Shown in pieces: positions 47,460 through 48,119 of a stretch of 48,119 nucleotides of DNA (position 1 is its first letter; each line of letters begins with the position of its first letter). This DNA is from an uncultured Clostridia bacterium (GTDB taxonomy: Bacteria; Bacillota; Clostridia; Christensenellales; Borkfalkiaceae), in assembly GCA_947587085.1 (NCBI GenBank), contig CANPXX010000005.1:1-48119 (forward strand), read 5' to 3'. The notes under the pieces were generated by a model, which did no database searches, had not been told where the DNA came from, and saw nothing but the letters and a program-made list of their open reading frames with translations. The position numbers and the translations under genes were made by a program.

Positions 47460-47502
47460 TAGCGTATCGGATTTTTACTTGCGCGCACGCGCGGAGGACG
47501 GA

Positions 47503-48119
<617 letters not shown>

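Overview
This window is GC-rich chromosomal DNA from a Gram-positive, Clostridia-type member of the Bacillota, and it covers the replication-origin neighbourhood. The evidence is strong AAGGAGG-type ribosome binding sites, TTGACA/TATAAT promoters, lipoboxes, a YyaC-family sporulation protein, a PdaB-like deacetylase, and the block rpmH-rnpA-yidD-yidC-jag with dnaN, parA, parB and two parS sites. GTP-type PEPCK, a homodimeric GlyRS, a GlnRS and a short AlaRS fit the less-studied Clostridia (Christensenellales-like lineages), but that placement is inference.

Layout. 1-400: 5' end of a 16S rRNA gene (minus) and its promoter. 0.6-9.1 kb: a small membrane protein, then a minus-strand carbohydrate module with a giant 1002-residue binding lipoprotein, two ABC permeases and a GH43 glycosidase. 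No ATPase gene is present, so a shared one is probably used. 9.3-16.2 kb: a lysyltransferase-like/GNAT fusion, parB, parA, ftsH, a parS pair, cvpA and yyaC. 17.5-22 kb: jag, yidC, yidD, rnpA, rpmH and dnaN on minus, ending at a cluster of DnaA-box-like sites (probable oriC, 21.9-22.2 kb). dnaA itself is absent. 22.2-26.4 kb: rsmG, a SLOG protein, an unknown 323-residue protein and pckG. 27-34.6 kb: a DeoR regulator, a probably leaderless HTH-like gene, cysE-cysS, alaS and rplM-rpsI. 34.7-48.1 kb: a lipoprotein with a C-terminal membrane helix, an acidic zinc-ribbon protein, comFC, a PdaB-like deacetylase, a two-OB SSB, an isochorismatase-like hydrolase, an acyltransferase, a glycosyltransferase, glyS, a PAP2 phosphatase and the start of glnS.

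The most unusual feature is a modular interspersed repeat system in seven intergenic regions. A palindromic unit (outer arms TCGCGAAATTCTT/AAGAATTTCGCGA, inner arms ACACGCGCGxxGC and complement) lies 10-30 nt after stop codons, always in the same orientation relative to the upstream gene. The one exception, after the permease gene at 3.4 kb, follows a terminator. The unit occurs 'empty' (about 80 bp) and 'filled', with TGTCAT...ATGACA palindromes sitting exactly between the inner arms. A structured GC-rich segment of about 125 bp, usually preceded by a TATAAT-like box, is joined to its far side. No transposase is present in the window.
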